A DNA stretch of 64,000 nucleotides from Embiotoca jacksoni. Taxonomy: Eukaryota; Chordata; Actinopteri; Embiotocidae. The stretch lies in assembly GCA_022577435.1 (NCBI GenBank), contig JAKOON010000041.1:1883001-1947000 (forward strand), written 5' to 3'. Below the pieces are notes generated by a model. That model did not search any database. It was not told where the DNA came from and saw only the letters and a program-made list of their open reading frames with translations. Shown one piece after another: positions 22,976 through 34,121 of this stretch. Within the stretch, counting starts at the first letter, position 1; each line of letters begins with the position of its first letter. The translations under genes and the position numbers were made by a program.

Positions 22976-24516
22976 AATATAAGATTGTCTGTGAGATGCC
23001 TCAAAGCCAGATGAAAGGTTCAGCCTTTCATGTTTGTCATGGCCACCGTAGATTATTTTACATGTTTGGAAGGCCTAAGGGAGGTTTTTACTTAGTCACA
23101 ATATGCAACCTCACCACTAGATGCCATTAAATCTTACAAACTGTAACTTTTGCTGAACAGCAGCCACATGTGGGAATGACAATAAAAGTACTTAATTTTG
23201 CTTAATTTCCTTCAATCTTGGATCAGTAACAGAAGACAGTATTCGCAAAACTCTTTTTTTCATTCAAGTTTTAATTTGGAATAGAAAATAAAAGGTTTTA
23301 TTTTTTCATCTCAAATTACAGTCCAGTTTTTAACTGAGGGTTGGCCCCAGACAAGTGAAATATGTAAATAAACAGATAGATAAATAGATGCACAATAAAA
23401 TAAATCAAATAATTGACATTATGTTTTGATGCTCCCAATAGTTTAAACATGTTTATACATATATTAAAATGTAGAAATAAATAACTTGGAAGAATTTTGT
23501 GGAAATAAATTTGTAATTAATAAATTGTATTAGGGAGTAGAGAAAAAAATAAAGGAATATAAATGCAGATAAATGTTTATTCTTTTTTTCCTTTTAAAAG
23601 TGTTCAAATGTTTTTTTTTTTATTCTTTGTTCACATTTTTAAAATGTATTTAATTTTGAATTCATTTTTCCTTGCTAAATACATGTGTTTTCAAAGTAAA
23701 TATCAATGTTCGTGCAGCAGAGGTGTATTTATTCGTGTCACGAGGTTGAGAACAGAAGCAAAAAGCTGGAACTGTGAGATGAGCAACTTTAAAGTCTCTA
23801 GTATATGAACCTATTTACAGGTCATTGGAGCTGTCCTGAGCTCTGCAGCTTGATGTCACAGAGGGACAAGCAACAACAACAAAAAAATTTCATGCTGACA
23901 TATAATGTTCATATTTATCTGCCTCCACCAATCTCTTTATTTTTCTCTCCCTCCTTCTCTGTCCTTTTATTTCTAATCTTGGCAAACAAAAATTAGATTG
24001 ATAATTGTGCAGGTTTGTCTGGTTCGTTCAGTTGCTGGCACTTTGAAAGCCACAGGTATCGTCTAGCGTACAGAGTCATACAGGGTTATTCTGCCTCCGT
24101 ACCAACTAAAAACTTCATAAAAGTTTGATAATTTGTTTAGAAAACCATATTTACATAAGCCTTTTGCAGTTGGGTCAAAGTTACAATACTCTCCACCAAT
24201 TTATCATTGCCCTTCTATAACACTGTCAGACTCATAATGGACTGATTAAAAAAAGAATCAAAATCAATGCAGTAAAACTTAGACAACAACATGGACAAGT
24301 GTACTGGCAGCAGAGTGGCAGATTTTACAAGTGAAGGCAAACTATGATCCCAGAAAAATACATATAAACAGAACAGCTGCAGCTGCCAAATGCAAAAAGA
24401 ATGTTGAAAGGCTTATATTAGCTATCTCCTTCCCATCACTAGCACACGGGAAGATCTGACTATAATTACGTGTGTCCCATTAAATTAATGTTTTTTAGAT
24501 GTATTCCCATGGCCTG
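22976..24516. other. Non-coding stretch with a possible repeat fragment
   Basis: 22985-23140 ('ctgtgagatgcctcaaagcc' to 'caacctcaccactagatgcc') resembles a repeat common in fish genomes, but I cannot place its ends. The rest is AT-rich without a gene; several poly-T and poly-A runs occur near 23580-23650. Confidence 0.45.
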
Positions 24517-24518
24517 TA

Positions 24519-25330
24519 CAACCCTGTTCATAAAAAAGTTGTGACGCTGTGTAAAATATAAAAAAATAGCAAAATTTGCAAACAAGATTTGCAAATCATG
24601 TAAACCCATATTTGATTACAAATAGACCAAAGACAAAATATAAAATGTAGAACATAATTGTTTTTGTTTAATAAAAAAATATCTTTGATGTAAAATATAA
24701 ATTTAACACCAGCAATGCGTCTCAAAAAAGTTGGTACAGGATCATGATATGTGCTGTATCACGTGTTCTTTTAACAATACTCTGTAAATGTTTGGGAACT
24801 GAGGAGACCAGTTTCTGGAGATTTGAAAGTGGAATGTTGTCCCATTCTTGCCTGATAGAGGATTTCAGCTGCTCAACAGTTCAGGGTCTCCTTTGTTGTA
24901 TTGTTCATGTCCTGATGCTCCAGATGTTTTCAATGATTGACAGGTCTGGACAGCAGGAGGCCAGTTTATCAGCGGACTCTTCTACTAGAGAGCCATGCTG
25001 TTGGAATACGTGCAGAATGTGGTTGGACGTTGTTCTGCTGAAATAAACAAGACCTTCCCTGAAAGAGACGTTGTCTGGATGGCAGCATATGTTGCTCCAA
25101 AATCTGAATATATCATTCAGCATTAATGCTTCCTTCCAGATGTTCAAGCTACCCATGCCATGTGCACTAATGCATCCAGTACCATCATAGATAATGGATT
25201 TTGAATTCAGTGCTGATAAAATGCTGGATGGTCCCTCTCCTCTTCAGCTCAGAGGATGTATCATCCATTATTACCAAAAATAATGTCAAAGCACGGTCTT
25301 ACTCTTGCACCAAGCGATTGGTGATGACCT
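24519..25330 (-). mobile_element. Tc1-like transposon remnant (family 3), left part
   Basis: A terminus beginning 'caaccctgttcataaaaaag' after TA at 24517-24518 matches the complement of the end at 40715-40934, so both belong to one family. The body is transposase sequence on the minus strand, decaying from about 25260 onward. No right terminus is present. Confidence 0.78.
24880..25260 (-). pseudogene. Tc1-like transposase remnant (family 3)
   Basis: Minus-strand frames retain the C-terminal catalytic part: GSLNIWKEALMLNDIF, a CCHPDNVSFREGLVYF block preceding the second Asp region, and SCCPDLSIIENIW, which carries the catalytic Glu of the DDE triad. Frame changes and base changes are frequent, and the Asp-bearing motif is not intact. 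The N-terminal DNA-binding part is absent or unrecognisable. Confidence 0.75.
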
Positions 25331-25845
25331 TTTTCCGAGAGAATTGATTAGTCTTCAGGCAGGACTTTTGTACGTTTTGATCTGTTATCTTGAACACAAC
25401 CTGCTCCAAAGCCAATTAGCTCAGCTGCATAAGTTAGCATGGTGATGTATCCCGGTAAGAAGTAAACCTTCTTTATAGAACTGAAACCCAGAGTTAAACT
25501 TGAAGTTACTTCGACAACTGCAAATTCTGCAGTACAGGTGTCTAGACAGTGCTTTAATAGGGATACACACTGCTGTGAGGACATATCGCTCAGTCCTAAC
25601 ATGAAGCAAGTCCCAGTCTCCAGATCCCCGAAAGAAAAAAACAGGTTTATTTTAATAAGACTAGATCAAAACCTAATATTTGGCTAGACTGTGTATGGAA
25701 GGCTACAAGGTCTTCCATTTGAAATAAAGAGTTTTCATTCCATTAGGCTCAGGAGGGCTTCCGGTAGCCACCCAAAAAATGATAACCAAAAGTCTGGCAG
25801 TTTTGAGACTTGATGATATGAACCTCTCTCTTACTTTCACTTGAC
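25331..25845. other. Non-coding stretch, probably old repeat
   Basis: No gene recognised. 25380-25650 has a repeat-like look ('ttagcatggtgatgtatccc'), but I cannot name it. Confidence 0.4.
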
Positions 25846-26090
25846 TCAAGTGGATTCAACATCAAGACAACTTAAAAGAGACTTAAGGTAAAGTGTTCCA
25901 CTTGGTTTTAGGAAGAAGTAAAGCTGTGTGTCATCAGCATAGCATAGATAACATAATGGAAAAGACCCCAGTGGGAGCATATACGATGTAAATAACATTG
26001 GACCCAAGATGGAGCCTTGGGGTGCACCACAAGAGACAGAAGAGGATGAAAAAGTATCAGTCATAACTTAAGCTGATTGTTGTTTTATCC
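25846..26090 (-). pseudogene. L2-like LINE reverse transcriptase fragment
   Basis: The minus strand encodes SCGAPQGSILGPMLFTSYMLPLG followed by CYADDTQLYF, the YADD catalytic centre of a non-LTR reverse transcriptase. The same blocks occur in the L2 copy at 51862-52336 (YGVSQGSVLGPILFTLYMLPLG and CYADDTQLYL). Sequence on both sides is too decayed to extend. Confidence 0.8.
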
Positions 26091-27389
26091 GTTCAACCTG
26101 AATTACCCCGAATGCCTATGGTATAGTTTGAAATGGTGGAAGAGAATCTGACTGTCTAAAAAGCAACCAAAAGGTCTTACGAAATTAATACGGCATCATT
26201 TCTCAATTCGTGAGAAGGCAACATTTCCCAGTGCCTTGGATAGACATTGTGTCTTTGAGATTGATCAGAAGCTATGGAGTACGGGCAGATTTATGTTTGG
26301 CTTTAATGTGTGCTGCAGCAACCAGAAGCAGATGCAGCGCCTTCAGTTTCATATTCAAGCATTAATGTCCTAGCTGATCACACCCTTCTTTGTCTATTTG
26401 CTCATGCTGTCTCTTTTGTCCCTGATGCAAAGTTATCTGGTTTCACTCTGTGTCCAGGGGAGGAGGGCTCAGGAACATACCTCCCTGATAAGCAAAGATG
26501 CAATTATCCCTTATCAGAGAGCCCCAGACAGAGATGTGGAGGGTGATAGCATTCACTTCATGTATAGAGCTGTGGTGTTGTATGGGGGCGGGGCTGATTG
26601 GTTGTTATTCATTATAGTTGAGCAACAGTCCACGATCTCCGTGAAACACACTCTGTCACACACACAAACAGATGTCTTCATTTGCCTCCACCCCGCCTTC
26701 ATGAGGGTGAGTGTGACGTGTTAGAAGTGAAGGGCATTGCTGAGTGTGCTGTTTTCCTCGCTGTGCCACGCTGCCAGAGGCCTCTGAAGCCTGAAGAATT
26801 TGTCTCCTTTCTAAAACCAAGGCCCCCCAAGTCACTGTGACACGGAAACACTGGACAGGAGCTGTCTGGATGAATGGAGCAGGGTAGAAAAATGACAAGT
26901 CAGCAGTGTGTGTGTGTGCCCTAAGTAGTGTATCTGTTGTTCTTACATTTCATAGGACTGTATCAATGAATATTTCTATTGTGACTGCGTTTTAAGGAAT
27001 AATTGGTGCCATCAAATCATGCTGCATTATAAAAAAAAATTCTGCTATACTTAAAGTCTTGTTTGTTTGTTGTTATTTCTTTATATTTTGGCAGATTGGC
27101 CCCATTAAAAGCATGCTTAAGTAACTGTTTACTAGCACAGATTAATGTGATACTGAAGAAAACAGGTTTCCTCTCAGAAACCCAAGCAGTTTATGACTGC
27201 TTATTCAAAACAAATATCTGAGATGATAATATTGTCTGAAAGTGTAAGCACACTTCATCTGAAAACATGTATATAACAGATGTGTGTTTAGATTTGGCTG
27301 AGCTATATCTCTGAAAACGAGTGGGACCTTTTATACATGATGCGGCAATGAGGGGCTAAAGATCTAAAGTACAGCTCATATACCCCTCT
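26091..27389. other. Non-coding stretch
   Basis: No gene recognised. Frames near 26310-26900 have no domain. Confidence 0.5.
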
Positions 27390-27830
27390 TGCACAGCAAG
27401 TCAAGAATGGTCTCTAGGACAAAGGTGAACATGTTCTCCCATCAACCATCAAGACAAGACTCCAGGAGAAACTGAGACGGTTCACCACAATGTGCAAACC
27501 CCTGGTAACCATCAAAAACAAAGATCTATGGACTGACCCAACAAAACTTCTATCAAAATGATGGCTGGAAGGGAACAGGAGAAGCTCATGAGACCAGATC
27601 CCTACCTCATCTGTCAAACATGGTGGTGCCTCTGTTACGGCTTGGACATGTATGGCTTCCGATGAAGATGGCACCACTCCATTCATTGATGGTTATACCG
27701 CTGATGGAAGCAACAAATTGAATGCAGGAGGTGTACAGGACTATTATTTGTGCTCACAGGCATAACAAATTCATGGGACCACATTTCATCATTCAGCTGG
27801 ACAACAACCCTCATTTCTAACATGTTATTG
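27390..27830 (+). pseudogene. Tc1-like transposase remnant (family 4)
   Basis: Plus-strand translation across several stops shows SSVKHGGASVTAWTCMASDEDGT, then FIDGYTADGSNKLNAGGVQDYYLCS and FHHSAGQQP. These correspond to the VKHGGGSVMxWGC...GQ(D/N)NDPKH part of a Tc1-type transposase. There are stops and at least one frame change near 27765, and no termini are recognised. The protein sequence differs from the other Tc1 families here. Confidence 0.68.
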
Positions 27831-28049
27831 TTTGTGCAGGAGTTGGAAATTCTCTTTCCAAGTGGGTGTTTTATATTTAAATTACTGTATGAATGTTGGG
27901 TTTGGGTAGGCTTTCAGATTGGAACCAACATTTTGGAGAGACATCACAATAAGCCAGTTAAGGTGTCTGCAGTGAAGGTTCTGGTGAAGCATCACCAGGG
28001 GAAGATGCAAATCTGATGCATTTCTTTGTTTCTATGTTTATCTGTCTAT

Positions 28050-28740
28050 TGACTTTTGAACCCTCGGGGGACCGCTCCGGAGGACGCCCAAGGGGCAGGA
28101 CGGGCTCGGGGAACCTCTCCGGAGGATGCCCCCGGGGCAGGACGGGCTTGGGGAACCCCTCCAGGGGATGATGACAAGGCAGGACTTTGACCCACCTGAA
28201 GGCAGCAGGAGCCGGAGGCGGGACGTCGGCCGCACCGGAGACAGCAGGAGCTGGAGGCGGGACGTCGGCCGCACCGGAGACAGCAGGAGCTGGAGGCGGG
28301 GCGTCGGCCACGCCGGAGAACAGAGCCGGAGGCGGGGTGTCGACCGCGCCAGAGACAGCAGGAGTTGGAGGCGGGGCGTTGGCCACGCTGGGGGACAGAG
28401 CCGGAGGCAGGGTGTTGACCGCGCCGGAGGATGCAGGAGCTGGAGACAGGACGTCGATGACCCGTCCAGCGACAGGAAACGGAGGAGCAGCGCTACTACC
28501 ACGTAGGCCACACTGTAGGACCCTGCGGGCCAACTCCCTGGCCCGGATGGCGTCTGGATCATTTGCCGCAGCTGGAGGCAGGGCCTGCATGATCCTGCAG
28601 ACCAACTCCCCGTCCCGAATGGCGTCTGGATCGCTCGCCGGCGCTGCGGGGGTAGAGAGTCCGTAGTGGCGACTGCCTGGGCTGTAGGCTCGCTCGTAGT
28701 GACTGACTGGACTGACTGTAGGTGCATGGGAGGCAGGGAA
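28050..28740 (-). pseudogene. Proline-rich gag-like remnant of an LTR element (copy 1)
   Basis: A minus-strand open frame starts around RIMQALPPAAANDPDAIRARE and continues into many repeats of APAVSGA(A/V)D-PPPAP. It is collinear with the frame at 52400-53171, which starts just inside an LTR, so both derive from the internal region of one LTR retrotransposon group. No LTR, protease or zinc knuckle is visible here. The frame runs into unrelated sequence near 28060. An equally long antisense frame on the plus strand is a composition shadow. The gag assignment is an inference from position in copy 2. Confidence 0.6.
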
Positions 28741-28994
28741 GTATGCTGGTCTTTTGTCAGTATTGCTGCTGCTCCTTAAGGCTATTTTCCACCAGTTCCA
28801 TCTCCGACGTGGCTGCCAGAAAGAATTCCCGTCATTAAAGTCGATGCTTCATATCCCACCGGCTGCACCACGGCCCTCCTCAGAAGCGTCCCAGGAGCGG
28901 CTTGCCGCGCTGCTCCACTAAAGATGGCAGCGAGTATATTTCTGACGGAAGCCGCTCGGAGAGGGATTTTGCACATGGGGGTTTAGGAAAAACT
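28741..28994. other. CpG-containing unassigned segment
   Basis: Relatively CpG-rich for the window (about 28840-28960). It contains a short plus-strand frame starting with ATG at 28923 (MAASIFLTEAARRGILHMGV then stop), which has the look of a mitochondrial presequence, but I cannot link it to any gene. It may be unrelated repeat sequence. Confidence 0.3.
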
Positions 28995-29320
28995 TCACTA
29001 CATCACCATCTATACCAGAAGTCTCAGTTTGGACAAGAAATGCATTCTCCTCCTGCTACAGACACAGTATGTGAAATAGTTACGCAATAAATGGGGAGGA
29101 TTCATGTATTTAATGACTAAAACACAGCAGCTATTTTAACTTTGTCTCACAATGGACAAAAAAGAAGACGTTTAACAACGTTTACCCACGATAGAAGAAC
29201 AGAAATCAAGAAAACATGACCAAATAAAGAAGTAAAATAAAACAGGCAGACCAAAACGCTCTGCGTCTGACACGCTGCCGGTGGAATGTGCGGAAAGGAC
29301 CGAACAAAGTTGACAGACAC
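28995..29320 (+). repeat. Unassigned interspersed repeat, copy 1
   Basis: Shares a long collinear similarity with 58350-58700 in the same orientation. Shared words include 'cagtttggacaag', 'cctgctacagacaca', 'gaggattcatgt', 'ttaatgactaaaac', 'ggacaaaaaagaag', 'ttaacaacgtttacc', 'gatagaagaacagaaa' and 'aaacaggcaga'. I do not recognise a family. No coding potential. Confidence 0.8.
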
Positions 29321-29746
29321 GTCTTCAGTCGATGCGGGTGACTGCTGCTCTCCCTACCTTATGCTTCCATGCAGGTACATAGAAGGACGGGGAGGTCCCA
29401 GAACAAAGCCATACTGCCAAATGTAAATTACTGCTCATGCAATAAAAGCCTTCTTTGACAAAAGTGATCCTGAATGAAATTACCAAAATGTCTGTTGTCT
29501 TGTTTAGTAGACACATTAGTGATGACTTCCTGCTGTCAGAACTAACACTACATCGCAACAGCTTCATAATAAAAGCTGTTTCTCTGGTAGAATGCTTTTA
29601 ATGTTGAGCAGGAACTGTTAAGTCAGCATTAATAGTAACTTCACTCTGGTCTGTACGCAAGTGAAGTTTAAATAAATAAGATTACAAAGATGACCTCTTT
29701 ATTCCATGCCCATGAACTTTTGTGTTAAATTCTAATAAATGGGACA
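29321..29746. other. Non-coding stretch
   Basis: No gene or repeat recognised before the LTR duplication at 29747. Confidence 0.5.
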
Positions 29747-30369
29747 ACAGCTGTCAGGATCCCTGTCTGTCCCTGTATTTTGACCTTTGTTTCCCCAGAC
29801 CTTCTTTCCTCATGTGTCCTGTCATTCCCCTGTTTGCTGTTGTTTGCTATGTGCTTGTGTTTTGTTCTGTCCTCCTCTGCCTGCCTCCAGTCAACTCACA
29901 TGGCCATGCCCCTCATCATTCTGAGCAGCTGCCACCAATCCAGCTGATTACCACCTGCAGGTTGCTCATCACACTAATTACCTCCCTAGACTATATCAAC
30001 CCTGGTCCTGCAGTCCTTAGGGGTCGGTCCATACTCTCAGCTACATCCACTCAGTCGCAACCTGTCGCCAGTGTTATGAGCCATCGGTCCGGTCCAGGGG
30101 GTCCTGTCCTTGTTCCGTTCCGTTCTGTTCCGTTCCATTCCGTTCCATGCTGATGACTTGCCGTGGACTACCTCCACCCTGCCTGCTACCCTGTTGGACC
30201 TCGGGAAACCACACACTTTATCCTGCCTGCTGCCCTGTTAGGTTAGGTAGTTACTTTATTAATCCCCAAGGGGACATTTTTTTCACTACAGCAGCATACA
30301 GGAAAGCAATACAAAGCAATAAAATAACAGTAAAAAAATATAAAATGCACAGTATATACAGTACAGTAT

Positions 30370-30780
30370 TGTTAGAAAAATTACTCAGAGGCTGGATTCA
30401 AAATCAAACACATCGGACATTTATTCTTGCAAGAAGGAGCAAATACATGTACACTCAAAGAAGGATGTCCAGCATTGCTCAGCGTCTCTCCTCCGTAGGG
30501 CAGCTTTCATACAGTTGACATCCACCCCCATTCCCTTTATATCTGAGTTCAGTTGTAGGTCACAAGATAAGGACATATGGACGTTGTAAATTAGACCATG
30601 CTGTGCACAGATAGAACTGAGTGAAGTCGTAGGTCACAAGATGAAGGTACAGAGACGTCGTGTCTGAGAACATGCTGTGCACAGATAAATGGGTACCTCC
30701 TTCCTGAGACAATAAGAACATGTTGTGCAACAGATAGACAAACATTCGACAAGCATGATGACTTCATTATTTTTCCATCA
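30370..30780 (-). mobile_element. 411-bp solo LTR, endogenous-retrovirus type
   Basis: A TG...CA unit starting TGTTAGAAAAATTACTC and ending TTTTTCCATCA on the plus strand, flanked by AGTAT (30365-30369 and 30781-30785). The Rex1 3' UTR of copies 3 and 4 runs straight through this position. Read in its own (minus) orientation it has a TATAAAGGG promoter-like box and a downstream AATAAA signal within GCAAGAATAAATG, in LTR order U3-R-U5. The retroviral assignment rests on length, 5-bp duplication and signal layout; no viral gene is present. Confidence 0.8.
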
Positions 30781-30880
30781 AGTATATATACATGTTTTTA
30801 TATATAAACAACCAAGAAACACAGACAACAGTGTTATTGTTGTGTGATGGATTTTGCCAGAGGTGAGTTATTGTACAGTC

Positions 30881-33576
30881 TTATTGCAGCGGGCAGGAAT
30901 GATCTCCTGTATCAGGAATGATCTCCTGTATCTGGAATGATCTCCTGTATCTGTCCCTGTGACAGCGGAGCTGGAGGAATCTTTTGGAGAACGTCCTCCT
31001 CTGTCCCTGCAGCAGGTGGTGGAGAGGGTGGTCAGGATTATCCAACATGGATAATAGTTTGTTCAGCGTCCTCCTCTCCACCACCTTTTCCAGACTATCC
31101 AGTTTGTAGCCGATGATGGAGCCGGCCTTCTTAACCAGTTTGTTAAGTCTGTTGGTGTCACCGGCTCCAATGCTGCTCCCCCAGCAGACCCCAGTGAAGT
31201 ATAATGCACTGGCCACAACAGACTGGTAGAACATCTCCAACATCTCGCTGCACACATTGAAGGATCGAAGTTTCATCAAGAAAAAGAGTCGACTCATCCC
31301 CTTCTTGTAGACAGCGTTGATGTAGGTCTTCCAGTTGAGTCTCTTGTCGATGGAGACACCAGGTACTTGTACTCCTCAACCACCTCCTCTCCCAGAACTC
31401 TCAGCGGTTGTGGAGCCGTCGTCTTCCTCCTGAAGTCGACCACCATCTCTCTGGTCTTGGCCACGTTCAGGAGGAGGTGATTTCTTCCCGCCGACTCCAC
31501 AAAGTCCTCCACTACTGCCCTGTACTCGTCCTCCCATCCATCCCTTATACACCCAACCACTGCAGAGTCATCAGAGAACTTCTGCAGATGGCAGGACTCT
31601 GAGTTGTACTGGAAGTCAGTGGTGTAGAAGGTGAACAGGAAGGAGACAGAACAGTTCCCTGTGGAGCTCCAGTACCACTGACCACCGTATCAGACAGCTC
31701 ACTGGCCAGATGGACAAACTGTGGTCTGCCTGTCAGGTAGTCATTGATCCAGGAGACGGTGGACGTGTCCACCCCCACCACCCGCAGCTTCTCACTCAAC
31801 AGCAGTGGTTGGATGGTGTTGAATGCACTGGAGAAATCAAAGAAAGTGATTCTCACAGAGTCACCGGTTCCATCCAGGTGAGACTGAGCTCGTTGCAGCA
31901 GGTAGATGATGGCGTCGTCCACTCCCACATGAGGCTGGTACGCAAATTGCAGAGGGTCCAGTGAAGATTTCACCAGCGGTCTGAGGTGGGCCAAGACCAG
32001 CCTCTCCAGCACCTTCATCATGAGATGTGAGGGCAACTGGTCGGTAGTCGTTGAGTCTGGATGGAGTCGTCTTCTTCAGTACAGGAACCAGGCACGGCGT
32101 CTTCCAGAGCACCGGGACCTCCTCCTGCTTCAGGCTCAGGTTGAAGAGGTGTTGTAGGACCTCAGCCAGCTGGACGGCGCAGGTCTTCAGGACCACGGGG
32201 CTGATGCCGTCAGGCCCTGCAGCCTTGCGCTGGTGGAGTCTCTCCAGCTGTCTCCTAACCTGGCCAGTCATCACAGAGAGAGGGGGGGGAGTTTTGCCTC
32301 CAGCTTCCTCCTGTAGGAGTCCCTGCACTCTCTCATCTTCTCCTTCAGGTGGCGCTGCACTCTCCTGAGCTCCTCCCTGTCCCCAGACCTGAAGGCTGCT
32401 TTCTTCTGATTAAGAAGCACCTTCAGGCAACTGGTGATCCACGGCTTGTTGTTGGGGAAGCAGTGTACAGTCCGGGATGGTACGGTGGTGTATTCACAGA
32501 ATTTAATGTATTCTGTGATACAGTCCGTCCTGCTGTTGATGTCCTCCCCATGTGGTCCACACAGTACATCCCAGTCCGTGGACTCAAACCAGTCCTGCAG
32601 GGCGTCTTTAGCCTCCTGTGTCCACCTCCTCACAGTCCTGGTGGTTACAGGCTGCCTCTGCACCAGAGGAACATACTTGGGAGTCAGCAGGACCAGGTTG
32701 TGATCCGACCTACCAAGGGGGGGAAGGGCAGTAGTACTGTATGCATCCATGGCATTAGCATACAGTAGGTCCAGGGTTTTATTGTTCCGGGTGGGGCAGT
32801 TAACATACTGGTGCAAAGTTGGCAGTACTTTATCCAGACTGGTTAAAATCTCCAGTAACTAACAAAAATGCACCGGGATGCTGAGTCTGCAGATTGGACA
32901 CAGTGGAGTGGATGGCGTCTACTGCTGCTTCTACGTCAGCTGATGGAAGAACGTACACAGCGATAACAATGGCGGACGAGAACTCCCTCGGCAAATAATA
33001 CGGGCGCATCCCCACGGCTAGCAGTTCAATGTCCGGGCTACAGAAACGTTCCTTCACACACACATGGTCGGGATTACACCACCTCTCGTTCACATAGACT
33101 GCAATCCCTCCACCTTTCTTCTTACCGCTCCGAACAACGTTTCCGTCCCCCCGAACAGTCCTGAAGCCGGGTACGGCCGCGCTTTGGTCCGGGAAATGTG
33201 AGTGCAGCCATGTCTCGGTGAAACACATGATGCTGCACTCCCGGTGTTCCCGCTGGGTCTTTACCAGCGCGCTGAGTTCATCCGTCTTTTTGGCCAACGA
33301 CCTCACGTTCCCCATTAAAATCGCCGGTACCGATGGTTTATATTTCCTCCTCTTCGCCTTCAGTTGAGCTCCAGCTCTGCAACCCCGACGTCTTCTCCAA
33401 AGTTCGTCCGGGATTTCAGGCCTCGCTCCGGGCAGCAGCAGTAGAGGTCTACTCAGCGCGATCAGCTGATCACGAGAGTAAACAATGCCCCCAATCCGCT
33501 GTGCGTAGCTCTCCGTTACGAAGAAGGAAAAAAGTAGAAGAAGAGCCACCAGAAAAGTGGAAAAGTTACGGTCCAT
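30881..33576 (-). pseudogene. Rex1 ORF2 (endonuclease-reverse transcriptase), broken
   Basis: Reading from the ATG at 33576 there is a hydrophobic N-terminus (LVALLLLFSFFVTESYAQ), then an endonuclease domain with GNVRSLAKK, FTETWLHS and VTGDFN motifs, which nicks target DNA. A frame change near 32825 separates this from the CPTRNNKTLDLLYAN...GRSDHNLV part with the catalytic His. A linker (to about 32290) follows, then the reverse transcriptase: KAAGPDGISP, LNDYRPVALTS, FFDFSSAFNTIQP, TGAPQGTVLSP and KFSDDSAVVG with the two catalytic Asp, over frame changes near 32030, 31700 and 31380. The C-terminal SSIGAGDTNRLNKLVKKAGSI domain ends at a 19-bp minisatellite. Several frameshifts make it non-functional. 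The motif FSSAFNT is typical of Rex1. Confidence 0.87.
30896..30952. repeat. 19-bp minisatellite, 3 units, at the Rex1 C-terminus
   Basis: Three tandem copies of GGAATGATCTCCTGTATCT (and variants). Longer arrays of the same unit lie at the equivalent site in copies 3 and 4. The unit overlaps the codons for RYRRSF, and 19 bp is not a multiple of three. Confidence 0.9.
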
Positions 33577-34121
33577 TGTCTGACCGTCACTTAACAAACG
33601 TGAAAAAAAACCAACAACTCCGAAGAGAGGAAAAAGAAAGAAAAAATACTTAAAACAAACACACTTGGGGGAGCTGCTGTAACAGGCTGCCACTAGCAAG
33701 GCACCACCTATCCTGTGTCGGACCTCGGGGATCCACACAGTGGATCCACCCTGCCCTCTTGTGTCGGATCCCGGTAAACCACACAAGTTGCTCCAGTCTG
33801 CTGTTCCTGTGTCGGACCTCGGAAGACCACACAGTGAACCTGCTCCTAGTCCTCGTTCGGACTCCTGGTGCCTGCCTGCCTGCCAGCCTGCCAGCCGTGT
33901 TTACGGCTTCCCCTGATCCTGCCCGGACCGGTGCTGAGCGCGTGGCCACCCCCGCTGGCCCTGCCCTCCGGTGTGAGTTCGGTGAAGTTTCCCTCCCGAC
34001 TCGGGAAGAGGAGAGAGAGCGGAGAAGAGACATTAGGCACCTGGCCACCAGTCAATAAAAATTGTTTTTGTCCCTGAACTTGAGTCTTGGGTCCAGTCCA
34101 GCAACACCTCATAACAACAGC

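Larger units (their letters stand above)
30239..33700 (-). mobile_element. Rex1/Babar-like LINE copy 2, near full length
   Basis: Minus-strand non-LTR retrotransposon. Its 3' end (30239) has the tail 'aataaagtaactacctaacc' preceded by 'ccccttggggatt', as in copies 3 and 4. The 5' UTR lies at about 33577-33700, with the exact edge uncertain within some 40 bp. It sits inside LTR B. Compared with the domain order of the family, sequence between the linker and the reverse transcriptase is missing near 32270-32290. A 411-bp LTR is inserted in its 3' UTR. Confidence 0.87.
29752..34116 (+). mobile_element. Solo LTR B (Ty3/gypsy-type), split by a nested Rex1
   Basis: The LTR begins TGTCAGGATCCCTGTCTGTC at 29752 and ends CACCTCATAACA at 34116, flanked by ACAGC (29747-29751 and 34117-34121). 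LTR sequence occupies about 29752-30238 and 33700-34116 (roughly 0.9 kb in total). The middle is a minus-strand Rex1 insertion. The 3' part has an AATAAAAATTG polyadenylation-type signal near 34055 and imperfect 45-65-bp repeats of the 'tgtcggacctcgg' type, with accompanying 'ccacaca' words. No internal retroelement genes remain, so it is a solo LTR formed by LTR-LTR recombination. Confidence 0.87.

Noticed and set aside
28126..28666. Gly/Ala/Arg-rich plus-strand frames up to 159 codons
   Set aside because: Complement of the proline-rich gag-like frame; open because of GC-rich repeated codons, not because of coding.
33577..33786. N-terminal extension of the Rex1 endonuclease frame to 33786
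   Set aside because: The first 70 codons run back through the Rex1 5' UTR into LTR B sequence. The ATG at 33576 is the sensible start for the LINE frame.
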